Source: Haliscomenobacter sp. (GTDB lineage Bacteria; Bacteroidota; Bacteroidia; Chitinophagales; Saprospiraceae). Taken from it: a stretch of 64,000 bases of DNA. Each line of letters starts with the position of its first letter. Position 1 is the stretch's first letter. A program made the translations under genes and the position numbers. The stretch is from contig NZ_JADKCX010000013.1 in assembly GCF_016718685.1 (NCBI RefSeq), positions 1 to 64,000 of the forward strand, in the 5' to 3' direction. Below, piece by piece: positions 43,697 through 54,052 of the stretch. Below the pieces are notes generated by a model. It saw nothing but the letters and a program-made list of their open reading frames with translations, was not told where the DNA came from and searched no databases.

Positions 43697-45235
43697 ATGC
43701 GCAGCAACACGAAATTCCCGATCCAATTAAGCCTCTTTTCGCTCCTCTTCTTCATCGCCAATTTCCCGATGGTTCAACCCCGAATGGTCGAAAAACCGGA
43801 GCAAAAGCCCAACATCCTGATCATTTTTTCGGACGACCACGCCCTGGCCGCCATCAGTGCCTACGGCAGTCCGTACATTCAAACACCGAATATTGACCGC
43901 ATTGGCCGCGAAGGCGCTTTGTTTCGAAACATGTTTTGCACCAATTCGCTTTGTGCACCCAGTCGTGCGGCCCTACTAACCGGCAAATTGAGCCACGTCA
44001 ACGGACACCGCGACAACCTCTCGCGCTTCAACGCCGGACAAGACATGTTTCCCAAACGGCTGCAAGCCATCGGGTACCAAACCAGTTGGATTGGCAAATG
44101 GCACCTGGAGGCCAATCCGCAATACTTTGATTACTGGACGGTGTTGCCTGGACAGGGCCAGTACTACAATCCTGATTTTATAGAAATGGACGGTAAAACC
44201 CGACGCTACGAGGGCTACGCAACCGACATTACGACAGACAAAGCCATTGATTGGCTGGAACGCAACCGCGACAAATCCAAACCTTTTTGTTTGGTGGTAG
44301 GTCAAAAAGCACCGCACCGCAATTGGCTACCCGACACCACCGACTTACATGCCTTTGATGGGGTAAAATTTAACATCCCGCCCACTTTTTATGATGATTA
44401 CGCCGGGCGAATTGCTGCCGGGAAACAAGAAATGAATGTATATCGCGACTTGCGGGTAGTAGAAGACCTCAAAGTTGGTTATAATATTCCGCGTATGAAT
44501 GAAGCCCAGCGCAAAGCCTGGAATGCCTACTATGACCCCATAGCCGAGGACTTCAAACGCCAAAACCTGAGTGGCAAAGCCCTGGATGAGTGGAAATTTC
44601 AGCGCTACATGAACGATTACCTGGGGTGTGTCCGCTCCCTGGATCGCAACATCGGGCGGATGCTGGACTACCTCGATGCTCAGCAATTGAGCAAAAACAC
44701 CGTAGTGATTTATGCCTCCGATCAAGGTTTTTACCTGGGTGAACACGGCTGGTTCGATAAACGCTTCATGTACGAAGAATCACAACACATGCCTTTTTTG
44801 ATGCGTTACCCCAAGTTGATCAAGCCGGGCACAACGATTGATGCTTTGCTCATGGGGATCGATTTTGCACCCACTTTCCTGGAATTGGCCGGAGCAACAA
44901 TTCCTGCCGAGATGCAGGGAAAATCCATTGTGCCTTTGCTGCGCAAAAAAAGCAACAAAAACTGGCGCCAACAGGTGTATTACCATTACTACGAAAAAGG
45001 GGAACACAACGTGATGAAGCATTTTGGCATCCGTACCAAACGCTACAAACTGATTCGTTTTTACGGTGAAGGGGAATTTTGGGAGTTGTACGACCTCCAA
45101 AAAGATCCACAAGAGATGCAGAATATCTACAATGATCCAGCACATCAAGGACTCATTGCAACCCTGAAAAAACAACTTGGAGATTTGGCAAAAGCTTACG
45201 CGGACGACGAAGCAATGAGTTTATTAAGCGAATAG
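43697..45235 (+). CDS. Secreted sulfatase (formylglycine type)
   Basis: A 512-residue protein from the ATG at 43697 with signal peptide (IQLSLFSLLFFIANFPM). Sulfatase family S1 features: metal-binding ILIIFSDDHA, the formylglycine motif LCAPSRAALLTG with Cys86 to be oxidised, SWIGKWHLEANP, the second metal site VVIYASDQGFYLGEHGWFDK and a C-terminal RTKRYKLIRFYGEGE. It would cleave sulfate esters, probably from algal or animal polysaccharide. It needs an FGE or anSME maturase; an FGE-like domain occurs at 7.8-9 kb but in another protein. Confidence 0.93.
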   Translation: MRSNTKFPIQLSLFSLLFFIANFPMVQPRMVEKPEQKPNILIIFSDDHALAAISAYGSPYIQTPNIDRIGREGALFRNMFCTNSLCAPSRAALLTGKLSHVNGHRDNLSRFNAGQDMFPKRLQAIGYQTSWIGKWHLEANPQYFDYWTVLPGQGQYYNPDFIEMDGKTRRYEGYATDITTDKAIDWLERNRDKSKPFCLVVGQKAPHRNWLPDTTDLHAFDGVKFNIPPTFYDDYAGRIAAGKQEMNVYRDLRVVEDLKVGYNIPRMNEAQRKAWNAYYDPIAEDFKRQNLSGKALDEWKFQRYMNDYLGCVRSLDRNIGRMLDYLDAQQLSKNTVVIYASDQGFYLGEHGWFDKRFMYEESQHMPFLMRYPKLIKPGTTIDALLMGIDFAPTFLELAGATIPAEMQGKSIVPLLRKKSNKNWRQQVYYHYYEKGEHNVMKHFGIRTKRYKLIRFYGEGEFWELYDLQKDPQEMQNIYNDPAHQGLIATLKKQLGDLAKAYADDEAMSLLSE

Positions 45236-45298
45236 CGAAAAATACGAAAATAGTACACGGTGAAAAACCAATTGTGTGCTTACTTTTCGCTATTCGCT
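45227..45298. terminator. 15-bp hairpin between convergent genes
   Basis: AGCGAATAGCGAAAA (45227-45241) and its exact complement (45284-45298) flank 42 bases. The sulfatase stop codon lies in the left arm, and the aldo/keto reductase gene ends 10 bases beyond the right arm. T-rich ends on both strands fit a bidirectional terminator. Confidence 0.65.
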
Positions 45299-45308
45299 TT
45301 TTCGCTTT

Positions 45309-46280
45309 TTATTGTGACCACGATGTCGGCTCCCGATCCCAACGGTGCGCCTTCAAGGCATTCAACAAGTCCGCAGACAGTCCGTTGCCGTCGCTGCTGG
45401 CCATGTTCATGCGCACGTTGCGTTCGCGGCGCATGCCGGGAATGGTGGTGTGTACATCCTGATTAGAAAGAATAAAACGCAGAGCCATTTCGGCCATGGT
45501 CATGCCTGTGGGTACCAGTGGTTTGAGGGCTTCGGCGCGTTCGACGGAGGGGATGAGGTTTTCGGGCACAAAATAGGTTCCCCGCCAATCGCCAGGAGGA
45601 AATGTAGTGTCTTTGGTCAATGTTCCCGTAAGTGTACCCTCGTCAAACGGCACGCGGGCAATCACCCCGATGTCGAGTTTGCGGCACAAAGGGAAAAGTT
45701 GATCTTCGGGGTTTTGGTCAAAAATGTTGTAGATGACTTGGACTGCGCTGATCTGACCAGTTTCCAGGGTGCGGAGGCTGTTGTTGGGTTCCCAGCGGTT
45801 GATGCTGATGCCCCAGTGTTGTACTTTGCCAGCCTGGGTGAGGCGGGCGCAGGTTTCTTTCCATTCATCGCGCTCGGCCCAGGCGTCTTCCCAGACGTGG
45901 AATTGCATGAGGTCAATGCTATCCGTGCCCAGGTTTTTCAGGCTGTCGTTGACATATTCTTCGATGTAGTCGGAAGGAAAAACTTCGTCTAGGGTAAACT
46001 GTGGTTTGGAAGGCCACTTGCGGTTTTTGGGGGGAATTTTGGTGGCGACGTAGAGTTTTTTATCCGGGAATTGCCGCAGCAATTTGCCCAAAATCTCTTC
46101 GCTGCGCCCGTCTCCATAAGCCCAGGCAGTGTCGAAAAAATTGCAGCCCAGTTCTACAGATAGCAACAGGGATTTCCAGGTTTCGTCATCGTCAGAGTCT
46201 TTCCATCCGGCCAGGCCCCACATGCCGTAACCCATTTCGCTGACTTGCATTTCAGTACGTCCAAAACGGCGGTATTGCAT
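45309..46280 (-). CDS. Aldo/keto reductase
   Basis: A 323-residue protein from the ATG at 46280 (MQYRRFGRTEMQVSEMGYG). AKR signature parts: FFDTAWAYGDGRSEEILGK (catalytic Asp and Tyr), KKLYVATKIPP (Lys), SIDLMQFHVWEDAW (His), VQHWGISINRWEP and the NADPH-binding MALRFILSNQDVHTTIPGMR. It reduces a carbonyl with NADPH; the substrate cannot be told. An upstream in-frame start at 46316 is possible but less conserved. Confidence 0.92.
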   Translation of the reverse strand: MQYRRFGRTEMQVSEMGYGMWGLAGWKDSDDDETWKSLLLSVELGCNFFDTAWAYGDGRSEEILGKLLRQFPDKKLYVATKIPPKNRKWPSKPQFTLDEVFPSDYIEEYVNDSLKNLGTDSIDLMQFHVWEDAWAERDEWKETCARLTQAGKVQHWGISINRWEPNNSLRTLETGQISAVQVIYNIFDQNPEDQLFPLCRKLDIGVIARVPFDEGTLTGTLTKDTTFPPGDWRGTYFVPENLIPSVERAEALKPLVPTGMTMAEMALRFILSNQDVHTTIPGMRRERNVRMNMASSDGNGLSADLLNALKAHRWDREPTSWSQ

Positions 46281-46440
46281 CTTTATACGTTTATATATTG
46301 GTGTTGAAGTGTTCATTGACGCAAAAATAAGGGATTTTTTCCCTAATTAAGGCTTATTTTGGGAGCAGATAGGGACAGGAGCTCATGCGAAAAGTGGCCG
46401 GCTCCGATTTCAGCAATAAACACCTAAAGTTCCACAAAAA

Positions 46441-47094
46441 ATGGAAAGCACCCAATTTTGGCACCTCGACTTCAACCTGATCCAAGTTGGTGATTACGCC
46501 CTCAGCCTGATCGAAATCCTTGCCGCCAGTTTTTGCCTGCTGGCCTTTTATCTCTTGCGGCAAAACAAGCAACTGACCTGGCCCGTCGCGATCCTGAGTA
46601 ATTTTGCTTATTTCCTGTTTTTTTACCAAATCAACTTGTACGGATTGATGGGCTTACAGGTCTTTTTGGTGGTGTACAACCTGATCGTCTGGCTGCGCGG
46701 AAGAGGCTCTGTAGCGCCCGAAATCAAAAGGCTGTCGGGAATGGGGCTCATCCTGTCCGCCATTGCTATTTTTATGCCCACCATCAACCTCACCATTCTG
46801 CTGGCGCAGGTACATGAGTTGGCTCCCCGCTGGTTTCCCCAACCTGCTTCTTTTAATTTTACCGACCCGCTACTGGCGGTAGCCAGCATTGTGGCCACGG
46901 TATTGTTGGCCAAACACTACCTGGAGGCCTGGCTTTTTTGGCTGGTCATTTATGGCTTGTGCGTGGTCATTTTTGCCTGGGCAGGGGTTTACCTCACCGC
47001 CGGAGTGTACATGGTACTGCTCGGTTGGGCGATGCGGGAGTATTTGGAGTGGAGGGTGATGCTTGGGGCAAAAAAGGGTAAAAATTCAAATTGA
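46441..47094 (+). CDS. pnuC: PnuC-family nicotinamide riboside / vitamin transporter
   Basis: A 217-residue protein with about seven spans: LSLIEILAASFCLLAFYLL, LSNFAYFLFFYQINLYGLMG, LQVFLVVYNLIVWLRGRG, LILSAIAIFMPTINLTILLA, DPLLAVASIVATVLLAK, and the PnuC-typical LEAWLFWLVIYGLCVVIFAW. PnuC imports nicotinamide riboside by facilitated diffusion; related PnuT carries thiamine. No TPP riboswitch precedes it. It is convergent with a TonB-receptor gene, which may supply the same vitamin but is not in its operon. Confidence 0.85.
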   Translation: MESTQFWHLDFNLIQVGDYALSLIEILAASFCLLAFYLLRQNKQLTWPVAILSNFAYFLFFYQINLYGLMGLQVFLVVYNLIVWLRGRGSVAPEIKRLSGMGLILSAIAIFMPTINLTILLAQVHELAPRWFPQPASFNFTDPLLAVASIVATVLLAKHYLEAWLFWLVIYGLCVVIFAWAGVYLTAGVYMVLLGWAMREYLEWRVMLGAKKGKNSN

Positions 47095-47149
47095 ACGCCT
47101 CATAGCGCGTGTTGCTGTGAATCCAAATGGGATAAACAGAAGACATTCC

Positions 47150-49448
47150 TCACCATCCCCAATCCACCCGCAATCCAAAATTCCGTGGTGCTTCCATCAA
47201 GCCCGGTCTAGACACGTACTCCTGATTTCCCAGATTGTTTACCAAAAAACTCAATTTCAAATTGTCAATTGGTCGATACGCCACCCTTATGTCCAGTAAA
47301 GTTACGCCATGGTTGTTCATTTCGCGGTAGGATTTAATGCCGGGTACGATGAATTCAAACGTCCGGTCAATCGCCTCCTGAAAGCTGAAATAATTGCCCG
47401 CAAAACCAATTGAGAATTTTTTGATTTGTGTTTCAATATCAAATTTGTAGTTGTGGCGCGAGCGGTATTTCAATACATTTTCAGTGGATGAACTCCCGAT
47501 GGCATTGCGTTGTCCGGGCGTGGGTGGCACCCCTGGCTCCTGGGGGCTCAGGTCAAAATCCAGGAATTTGGGATCGATGAACAAATAACCTGCAGTGAAT
47601 ACCGTTGGGCAGCCAAATAAGTCAAATTCGCCCACTATACTTGCATCCAACCCAGTGATGCGCACGCCGCCTGTATTGATGGAACTGAAGCCCCGCAGGA
47701 GGCCAAGAAAGTTGAATTCCATCATGTCCTGATATTCCGTGCGGAAGAGCGCTAGTCCAGAAAGCCTTTTAAGCTGCCTAGTTTAAGGCCTTGTTTGATG
47801 CCCAATTCGGTTGACCAGCCCGTTTCGGATTGCAAATCGGGGTTCGGTGAAATGTTGAAGCCCCCCAGATTGGTAAAGATGAATTTTTCCGCAATGGTTG
47901 GAAACCGATAGCCCTGCCCCCAGGAAGCCCGGAGGAAGGAATAATCGCCGATCTGGTAGTTGGCGCCTAAGCGGAGCACGGGTTTGGCTTCCTTTTCTTG
48001 CGAAGGTTCTACTACCCCACCCGGATAAATAAAGCCGGGGTTGTTGATCAAATTAGACTCATAGCGAAAGCCCGCCGAAACGGTCAGTTTTGTGCCAAAA
48101 CGTTTTTCAAAGTCAATGTACGTTGCCAGGTTGCGTGAATGAAAGGTGGTATCACCGTACAATTCCGCTTCCACATCCGAACCAATGTACACCGCACCAG
48201 CAGTAACATTCAAGTCGATGGCCTTGATGTTGCGCTGAAACTGGTACTCCAGGTAGTACTGCTCCGAGAAGTTGGACCGTCCGTTGCTCACCCGGTTTTC
48301 TACCTTTAAATAACGACTGAGCAGTTTGTGCCGGTTTCCGCTGCCGTCGTAATAGGTCAGATGCGGGTCGATATTGAAACGCAAGGGCTGATTTTTGGAC
48401 ACCGTACCCGGAAACGGGCTGTACTTGAGGCTATCCGCTTTCCAGAAGAAAAAACTGCTGTTGTTGCCGCCATTCAGGTTGAGGTTGACCCCCAAAGTCA
48501 GGCGTTTGTTCAGTCGATAACGGGTATTGAGGTTCACCCGCCCGTATTTGTAAAGGTGCTGTCGTTGTGGGAAGTTTCGTTGAGGTAAAATACGCTGCTG
48601 ACCAGATCGAGTTTGCCCAGCTTTTGTTTGTGTGAAAAACTGGTGCCAAACGTCAGCGGCGCGTTGTCCCACCATTTGAACCGAGCATCGGCTGGCGCGT
48701 CTACAGTAGAGGTGAAAAGCGTGAGTTTGGTTTCGGGTTCTGCTGTTGCGTAAGCGGTACGGAAATTGACTACCCCATTCATGGCAGCTGACCCGTAAAG
48801 CGAAGAGGCCGCCCCTTTGACCACTTCAATCTGGCCTACGTTTTCGATGGGGATGTCGTTCCAGTTCGGAAATCCGGCATCGAGTTGCAGAATCGGAATA
48901 TCATCCATCAAGAGCAAAACCCGACTGCCTGCACCGTAAGAGAACCCAGAACCTCCGCGGATATTGGCCTGTCCATCGATGACCGTAAGTCCAGGCACTT
49001 TTTGCAGGGCTTCGTCTAGTTGAAACTTGTTGCTGTTGTTGATCAGGCTGGGTTTTAGCACTTCAATACTGACTGTTTCGGAGCCCAGGCGTTTTTCAAA
49101 ACGACCTGTCGTAAAGGTTACGGTATTCAGGATCGTGGCCTCTTCTTGCAGGATGATGTCTACTTCTACCGTTTGTCCGGCCACAATGCCAATACTTTGA
49201 GTGAAGGTTTTGTAGCCCAGATATGAAACCGTGAGGTTGATGTTGCCCGGAGTTGGATTGAGTTCAAAAAGACCTGCCGAGTCGGTAGCCGTTCCTACTT
49301 CAGCGGACACATAAACCGAGGCCCCAAGGAGCGGCTCGTGATCAATGGTGGTCACACGCCCACGCAAGGTAGCGTTTTGGGCATGTAGATTGGTCTGCAC
49401 AAAAATCAATAAAGCGAATGCCAACACCGAGCGAAACAAGTCCTGCAT
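47150..49448 (-). CDS. TonB-dependent outer-membrane receptor, two frameshifts
   Basis: A reconstructed receptor of about 766 residues from the ATG at 49448 (signal peptide VLAFALLIFVQTNLHAQ). It has a CarboxypepD_reg-like domain (NATLRGRVTTIDHEPLLGAS), a plug (FQLDEALQKVPGLTVIDGQA, NIRGGSGFSYGAGSRVLLLM, IEVVKGAASSLYGSAAMNGV) and a long barrel ending RNFGLRVDWGW. The frame is lost at 48547-48549 (one A short on the coding strand; STFTKYGRVNLNTRY resumes) and at 47755 (one C short; GFLDLALFRTEYQD resumes). It would import a siderophore or vitamin. It lies tail to tail with pnuC. Confidence 0.9.
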
Positions 49449-49658
49449 TTTTTCGTTTTTCAATTCAGTGAAAAGATAAGCAAGCCGCTGATGAAATGTA
49501 AGGAACGCTTCAAAAATTATTGATTTTTTGTTAAATCTACACACTTCGTCGCAACTTGGCTTTATCCAATAAAAAATTGCCCAATCCAGCTGAAATGCTT
49601 ATTTTGCATGCGGTCATTTCAGTTTAAGGGTACAAAACCTTGAACCAAAACTGGTGTT

Positions 49659-50478
49659 ATGAAAAAAATTATACTTTCTGCCCTGACGGTATTGTGCTTG
49701 GGGTGTTCTGGTTGCTCAACAAACGGTAACGTGCAAACCGGATTCAACGATCCCTGACACTTCTTATGGGGTATTCCCACTCCCCTACTCCAAAACCAAT
49801 CTTAAAGGTGGCATCTCCGATACCGCCTGTTTGAATACCTACTTCGATTTTGTCTTTACGCTGTCGGTTCCCAAAAGTTTCAATGCCGGACTTTTTGGAG
49901 AACTTCCAGTCAACAGCATCCAACTCAGCACTACCAAGGCCGTTGAAAACATGCCAGCGGGATTGAGCTATACCTGCAATCCACCCAACTGTGTTTTTCC
50001 AGCTGAATCCAGGGGGTGTATCATCATCTCCGGTACACCTACCGACGCCGCCAATATCGGCCAGACAGACTTAAAAATCAAAGGCCAGGTCAACAGTGTG
50101 CTGCCCATCGATATTACCTTCCCCAATGCTCAGCTTTTCACTGAGGGGAATTACTATTTGTACATTCGCCCACAAGGTTCAGCGGCTTGTCGCACGTCTT
50201 CTACGCGTGAATTAGCGGCCACCAAACTGCGCATGGGCAATGTACCCAATCCATTCAGCGGTTACACCCAAATCGAAGTAGATGCTGACATCCGTGGGCA
50301 ATTTGACTTCCGAGTGTATGACCTCATGGGCCGATTGATCCAACGTCGTCCGGTGCAAATTTCGCAAGGCATCAATCGAATTTCTTTTGAGGCAAATGAT
50401 TTGGCTCCAGGTCTGTACGTTTTTACGCTGACGGACGGGCTCAATACAGTGTCACGGAAGATGGTGATTGGGCGGTAA
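49659..50478 (+). CDS. T9SS-exported protein of unknown function, one frameshift
   Basis: About 272 residues from the ATG at 49659. One G too many at 49700-49703 breaks the signal peptide; corrected it reads KKIILSALTVLCLGVLVAQ. The middle (LPVNSIQLSTTKAVENMPAG, CNPPNCVFPAESRGCIIISG, TPTDAANIGQTDLKIKGQV) resembles an Ig-like putative adhesion domain with Cys pairs. The C-terminus (MGNVPNPFSGYTQIEVDADI to NTVSRKMVIGR) is a T9SS sorting domain. It is probably a small secreted or surface protein. Confidence 0.82.
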
Positions 50479-50574
50479 TCAACACGACAAATAATTTTAT
50501 TTCAAGGCTGTAACTTTCCGGGTAAACCTGGTTATTAAGGTGATATTGATTACATCACCATTAATGCTCCAGTC

Positions 50575-51528
50575 ATGCCCCGTGCCTTAACCCTGACTCT
50601 CTTTTGTTGCTTCCCGCTGCTGCTCTTTGCCCAAAATGCAGAAGATTTGGGCCGCACCGAGCCCTTCTTGATTGGGTTTAAAGGAACCATTTACAATTTC
50701 GTGATCCCACGAGATGGCATTGACCCTAAAAAAGGCTACGATCCTGAAATTGAAAAAACCACTCCAATTGGTTATGTATATGCCCAAAAACTGTTCATCA
50801 CCGAACGACTTTTGAATGCTACTTTTCCAGGGGTACCCAAGGGAAAAGAAGTTTTTGCCATCATCTACACTGGACGATTTGAAGTCAAGACGCCCAATGT
50901 TTACGAATTTTTGCTGCAATCTGATGATGGTTCCCGTTTGTGGATTGATTCTGTTGAAGTCATTAATCGTGATGGCTCTCGTCAATTCAGAGAAATGAAA
51001 CAAGGTAAAATTAAACTCGATGCTGGTTTTCACGACATCAAAGTATGGTATTTTCAAGGTTTGCCCAATCGAATGGGACTTGTATTGATGTTCAAAACCC
51101 CAGAGGACAAAGGCTTCAAACCTTTTGATTTTAAACCTATGGAAGACGAAGCCAAACGCTATATTCAGCAGGATGGTGAGGGCATCAAAATTCGTTTTTC
51201 CGAAAAAGTCTCTTTTGAAACAGGCAAATCTGAACTGATGCCAGCTGCAGATTCTATCCTGGCCATAACGGTGCGTATGCTCAATTACAACCCTGAAGCC
51301 AAATGTCGCATCGAAGGCCATACCGATGATGTGGGCAATGCCAAAGACAATTTGCTCTTGTCGCAAAACCGCGCCAAAGCGGTCGCAACGGCTTTGAAAA
51401 ACCGGGGAATTCCCGCTTCGGTTCAATTGGAAGTGAAAGGATATGGATCGACCAAGCCTATAGCCAGCAATTCCAGTGCCGAAGGAAAGGCAATGAACCG
51501 GCGCGTAGATATTATAATAGAAAAATGA
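50575..51528 (+). CDS. PA14-OmpA family outer-membrane protein
   Basis: A 317-residue protein with signal peptide (LTLTLFCCFPLLLFAQ). Residues 70-180 form a PA14-like carbohydrate-binding domain (IIYTGRFEVKTPNVYEFLLQ, SDDGSRLWIDSVEVINRDG, YFQGLPNRMGLVLMF). Residues 205-317 form an OmpA domain (ISFETGKSEL-type KVSFETGKSELMPAADSILA, IEGHTDDVGNAKDNLLLSQN, RAKAVATALKNRGI, MNRRVDIII) that binds peptidoglycan. It may link a surface glycan to the cell wall. It is convergent with the aminotransferase gene. Confidence 0.9.
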   Translation: MPRALTLTLFCCFPLLLFAQNAEDLGRTEPFLIGFKGTIYNFVIPRDGIDPKKGYDPEIEKTTPIGYVYAQKLFITERLLNATFPGVPKGKEVFAIIYTGRFEVKTPNVYEFLLQSDDGSRLWIDSVEVINRDGSRQFREMKQGKIKLDAGFHDIKVWYFQGLPNRMGLVLMFKTPEDKGFKPFDFKPMEDEAKRYIQQDGEGIKIRFSEKVSFETGKSELMPAADSILAITVRMLNYNPEAKCRIEGHTDDVGNAKDNLLLSQNRAKAVATALKNRGIPASVQLEVKGYGSTKPIASNSSAEGKAMNRRVDIIIEK

Positions 51529-51591
51529 ACAAATTCGCTGACACGATTGCAAATCCAAAATCTGGAACTGTGTGCACTGCTTTTCTAAGTG

Positions 51592-52884
51592 TTATGCCTG
51601 TTTGCTCAACTGCTGAATCGCTGTCACCAAGGTGTCCAACTCCCGCGTGGTCGTGTACACATTCGGGGTCAAACGCACCCCTTTGATGTTTTCCCATTCA
51701 ATGGCTACCGAGTGAATTTTGAAATTTCGGTAAAAGAAATCCGCTACTTCTCCCGGTTTTTTGCCATCGATGGCCACCATGCCAATCGCGCAGCCAAACT
51801 CGGGTTTCAGTGAAGTTTTTACCTGCACTTTGGGCAATTTATTGACCTTTTCGGCCCAGTAGTTTTTGAGGTAATGCAGGCGTTTTTCCTTGCGCTCGCC
51901 ACCGATCATTTCGTGGAAATCGATGGCTTGGTTGATGCCCTGTTCGATGGCAAAAGAACGCGTACCCAGATTTTCAAACTTGCGGATGTCCTCACTTTCT
52001 GCATCCGGTGCAGCCAGTAACGGATACAAATTTTTGATTTTATCCTTACGCACGTACAACATACCGCTGCCAAAAGGAGCACACAGCCACTTGTGCAAGC
52101 TGGTGCCGTAATAATCACAACCCAAATCGGGAATGCTGTATTGGAAATGGGCAAAAGTATGAGCACCATCCACCAACACCTCAATGCCCCGTTTGTGGGC
52201 TTCTTGTGCGATCTCTTTCACTGGCAGGATTTGGCCAATCCAGTTGATCAGGTGGGTGACGTGTACGACCTTGGTTTTGGCCGTAAAAGCTTCGGCAAAA
52301 GTCTTGACGATGTAGTTTTTGTCTTCGGAAGGAAATTCCAGATTGATCCATTTCAATACGATCCCATCGCGTTTTTCGCGTTGTTTCCAGGCATTGATCA
52401 TATTGGGATAGTCCTGTTTGGTCAGTACCACTTCGTCGCCAGCCTGGAGCCGCAAACCAAAAATGACTGTTTCCAAGGCTTCAGAGGAATTTCGATTGAT
52501 GGCAACTTCTTCGGCAGAACAACCCGCCAGATCTGCCAAGCGCCTACGCAGGGGCTCACGGCCTTCGTCCAGCACCCGCCACATGTAGTAAGAAGGCGTT
52601 TCGTTGCTCAAGCGATTGTACCGCTCTACAGCTTCTTGTACGACCTTGGGTTGTGGACAAACTCCACCGTTGTTGAGGTTAATCAGGGATGAGGAAACGG
52701 TGTAGGCCTGGCGCACCTGGTACCAAAACGTTTCATCCTGGATGCTTTCTTCGAGGCTCAGTCCGCCAACGCGGTCAATGCTGCGCAAAAAGGTCTTGCC
52801 TTGGGCACTGTCTAAAAATGGAGGTGTAGCGCTCAAAGCCGCTAGAGCACTGAATTTTTGCAGGAAATTTCGACGCGTGGACAT
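51592..52884 (-). CDS. Class V aminotransferase with Tat signal (isopenicillin N epimerase-like)
   Basis: A 430-residue protein. The N-terminus STRRNFLQKFSALAALSA is a twin-arginine signal, so folded, cofactor-loaded enzyme is probably sent to the periplasm. Fold-type I PLP features: LNNGGVCPQPKVVQEA, EVAINRNSSEALETVIFGL, HVTHLINWIGQILPVKEI, EVLVDGAHTFAHF and the Schiff-base Lys in YYGTSLHKWLCAPFGSG. Close relatives are cysteine desulfurase- or isopenicillin N epimerase-like enzymes of unknown substrate. The gene stands alone between convergent and divergent neighbours. Confidence 0.9.
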   Translation of the reverse strand: MSTRRNFLQKFSALAALSATPPFLDSAQGKTFLRSIDRVGGLSLEESIQDETFWYQVRQAYTVSSSLINLNNGGVCPQPKVVQEAVERYNRLSNETPSYYMWRVLDEGREPLRRRLADLAGCSAEEVAINRNSSEALETVIFGLRLQAGDEVVLTKQDYPNMINAWKQREKRDGIVLKWINLEFPSEDKNYIVKTFAEAFTAKTKVVHVTHLINWIGQILPVKEIAQEAHKRGIEVLVDGAHTFAHFQYSIPDLGCDYYGTSLHKWLCAPFGSGMLYVRKDKIKNLYPLLAAPDAESEDIRKFENLGTRSFAIEQGINQAIDFHEMIGGERKEKRLHYLKNYWAEKVNKLPKVQVKTSLKPEFGCAIGMVAIDGKKPGEVADFFYRNFKIHSVAIEWENIKGVRLTPNVYTTTRELDTLVTAIQQLSKQA

Positions 52885-53065
52885 GGCGAATTTGGTTTTT
52901 CGTTTGGTGTTTATTTAATTTCCGTTCCTAAGATAAAAATTTTTCAATGACCCACCTTTAAATTTATTCAAGACGGGTTATTTTTATCTCCCTATCACTT
53001 TTTTGGATTATTATGCCTTTCCGCGTATTTTGCAGTACTGTTTCACCGCTCATCTTTTAATAGTT

Positions 53066-53986
53066 ATGTTAGATCTCGGTTTCGTCAGCGCCATTCTCGC
53101 TGAGCATTCTTTCGAAGAGGTTATGGCCTATGCCGCAGCCAATGGCTTTACATGTGTAGAAATCATGTGTTGGCCCCGCAACAACAGCGATGCACGCCGT
53201 TATGCAGGGGTAAGTCATATTGATGTGGAAGCGCTGGATGCCGTTTCCATCAGCCACATCCAGGCCGTACAACAACAAACGGGCGTGTATATTTCAGGGT
53301 TGGGTTATTACCCCAACCCGCTGGACGCCGACGAAAACCAGGGGGCATTTTTTCGGGCGCACATCCAGCAAGTGATCAAGGCGGCTTCTGCATTGGGAGT
53401 CCCCGTGGTGAATACCTTCATTGGCCGGGATCAATTCAAAAACATCCCCGACAACTTGAAAAAATTTGCCCAGGTTTGGCCAGAAATCATCAAAACGGCG
53501 GAAGAGCACAATGTCAAAATCGGGATTGAAAACTGTCCGATGTTTTTCAGCAATGACGAGTGGCCAGGGGGAAAAAATCTCGCGATCAGTCCGGCTGTTT
53601 GGGACCAAATGTTCGAACTGATTCCCAGTCGGGTGTTTGGGCTCAATTATGACCCTTCTCACCTGGTGTGGCAAATGATGGATCCGATCCGTCCGATTTA
53701 CGATTACAAGGATCGCCTGCACCACATTCACCTCAAAGACGCCAAGGTTTATCCGGATAAACTCAATCGGGTGGGGATTATGGCCAATCCGCTGGAATAC
53801 CACTCCCCCAAATTGCCTGGGTTGGGTGATGTCAACTGGCGACAGTTTTTTGCCGCGCTCACCGATGTGCGCTACCGTGGGCCGGTTTGTATCGAAGTGG
53901 AAGACAAAGCCTACGAAGGTTCAGCCGCCGATGTCAACAGCGCTATTCTGACAGCGCGCAACTACCTGCGGCAGTTTTTGGGCTAG
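53066..53986 (+). CDS. Sugar phosphate isomerase/epimerase (xylose isomerase-like TIM barrel)
   Basis: A 306-residue protein from the ATG at 53066 (MLDLGFVSAILAEHSFEEVM); an upstream ATG at 53003 would add an unconserved lead. TIM-barrel family AP endonuclease 2 features: GFTCVEIMCWP, GVPVVNTFIGRDQ, NVKIGIENCPMFF (metal Glu), FGLNYDPSHLVWQMMDP (Asp, His), RLHHIHLKDAKV and GPVCIEVEDKAYEGS (Glu). Probably a divalent-metal sugar or inositol catabolic isomerase; substrate unknown. Confidence 0.9.
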   Translation: MLDLGFVSAILAEHSFEEVMAYAAANGFTCVEIMCWPRNNSDARRYAGVSHIDVEALDAVSISHIQAVQQQTGVYISGLGYYPNPLDADENQGAFFRAHIQQVIKAASALGVPVVNTFIGRDQFKNIPDNLKKFAQVWPEIIKTAEEHNVKIGIENCPMFFSNDEWPGGKNLAISPAVWDQMFELIPSRVFGLNYDPSHLVWQMMDPIRPIYDYKDRLHHIHLKDAKVYPDKLNRVGIMANPLEYHSPKLPGLGDVNWRQFFAALTDVRYRGPVCIEVEDKAYEGSAADVNSAILTARNYLRQFLG

Positions 53987-54052
53987 GCCGTGACACTTGC
54001 AAGTTTGTGCTATTTTGGATAACTTGCAATCAATCAATCTCTAATCCCATTT

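Noticed and set aside
46317..46440. TPP riboswitch in front of the PnuC gene
   Set aside because: The conserved CUGAGA and ACCUG-type cores are not found in the leader.
50587..51558. Minus-strand frame of 323 codons
   Set aside because: Antisense to the PA14-OmpA gene, whose domains are well supported.
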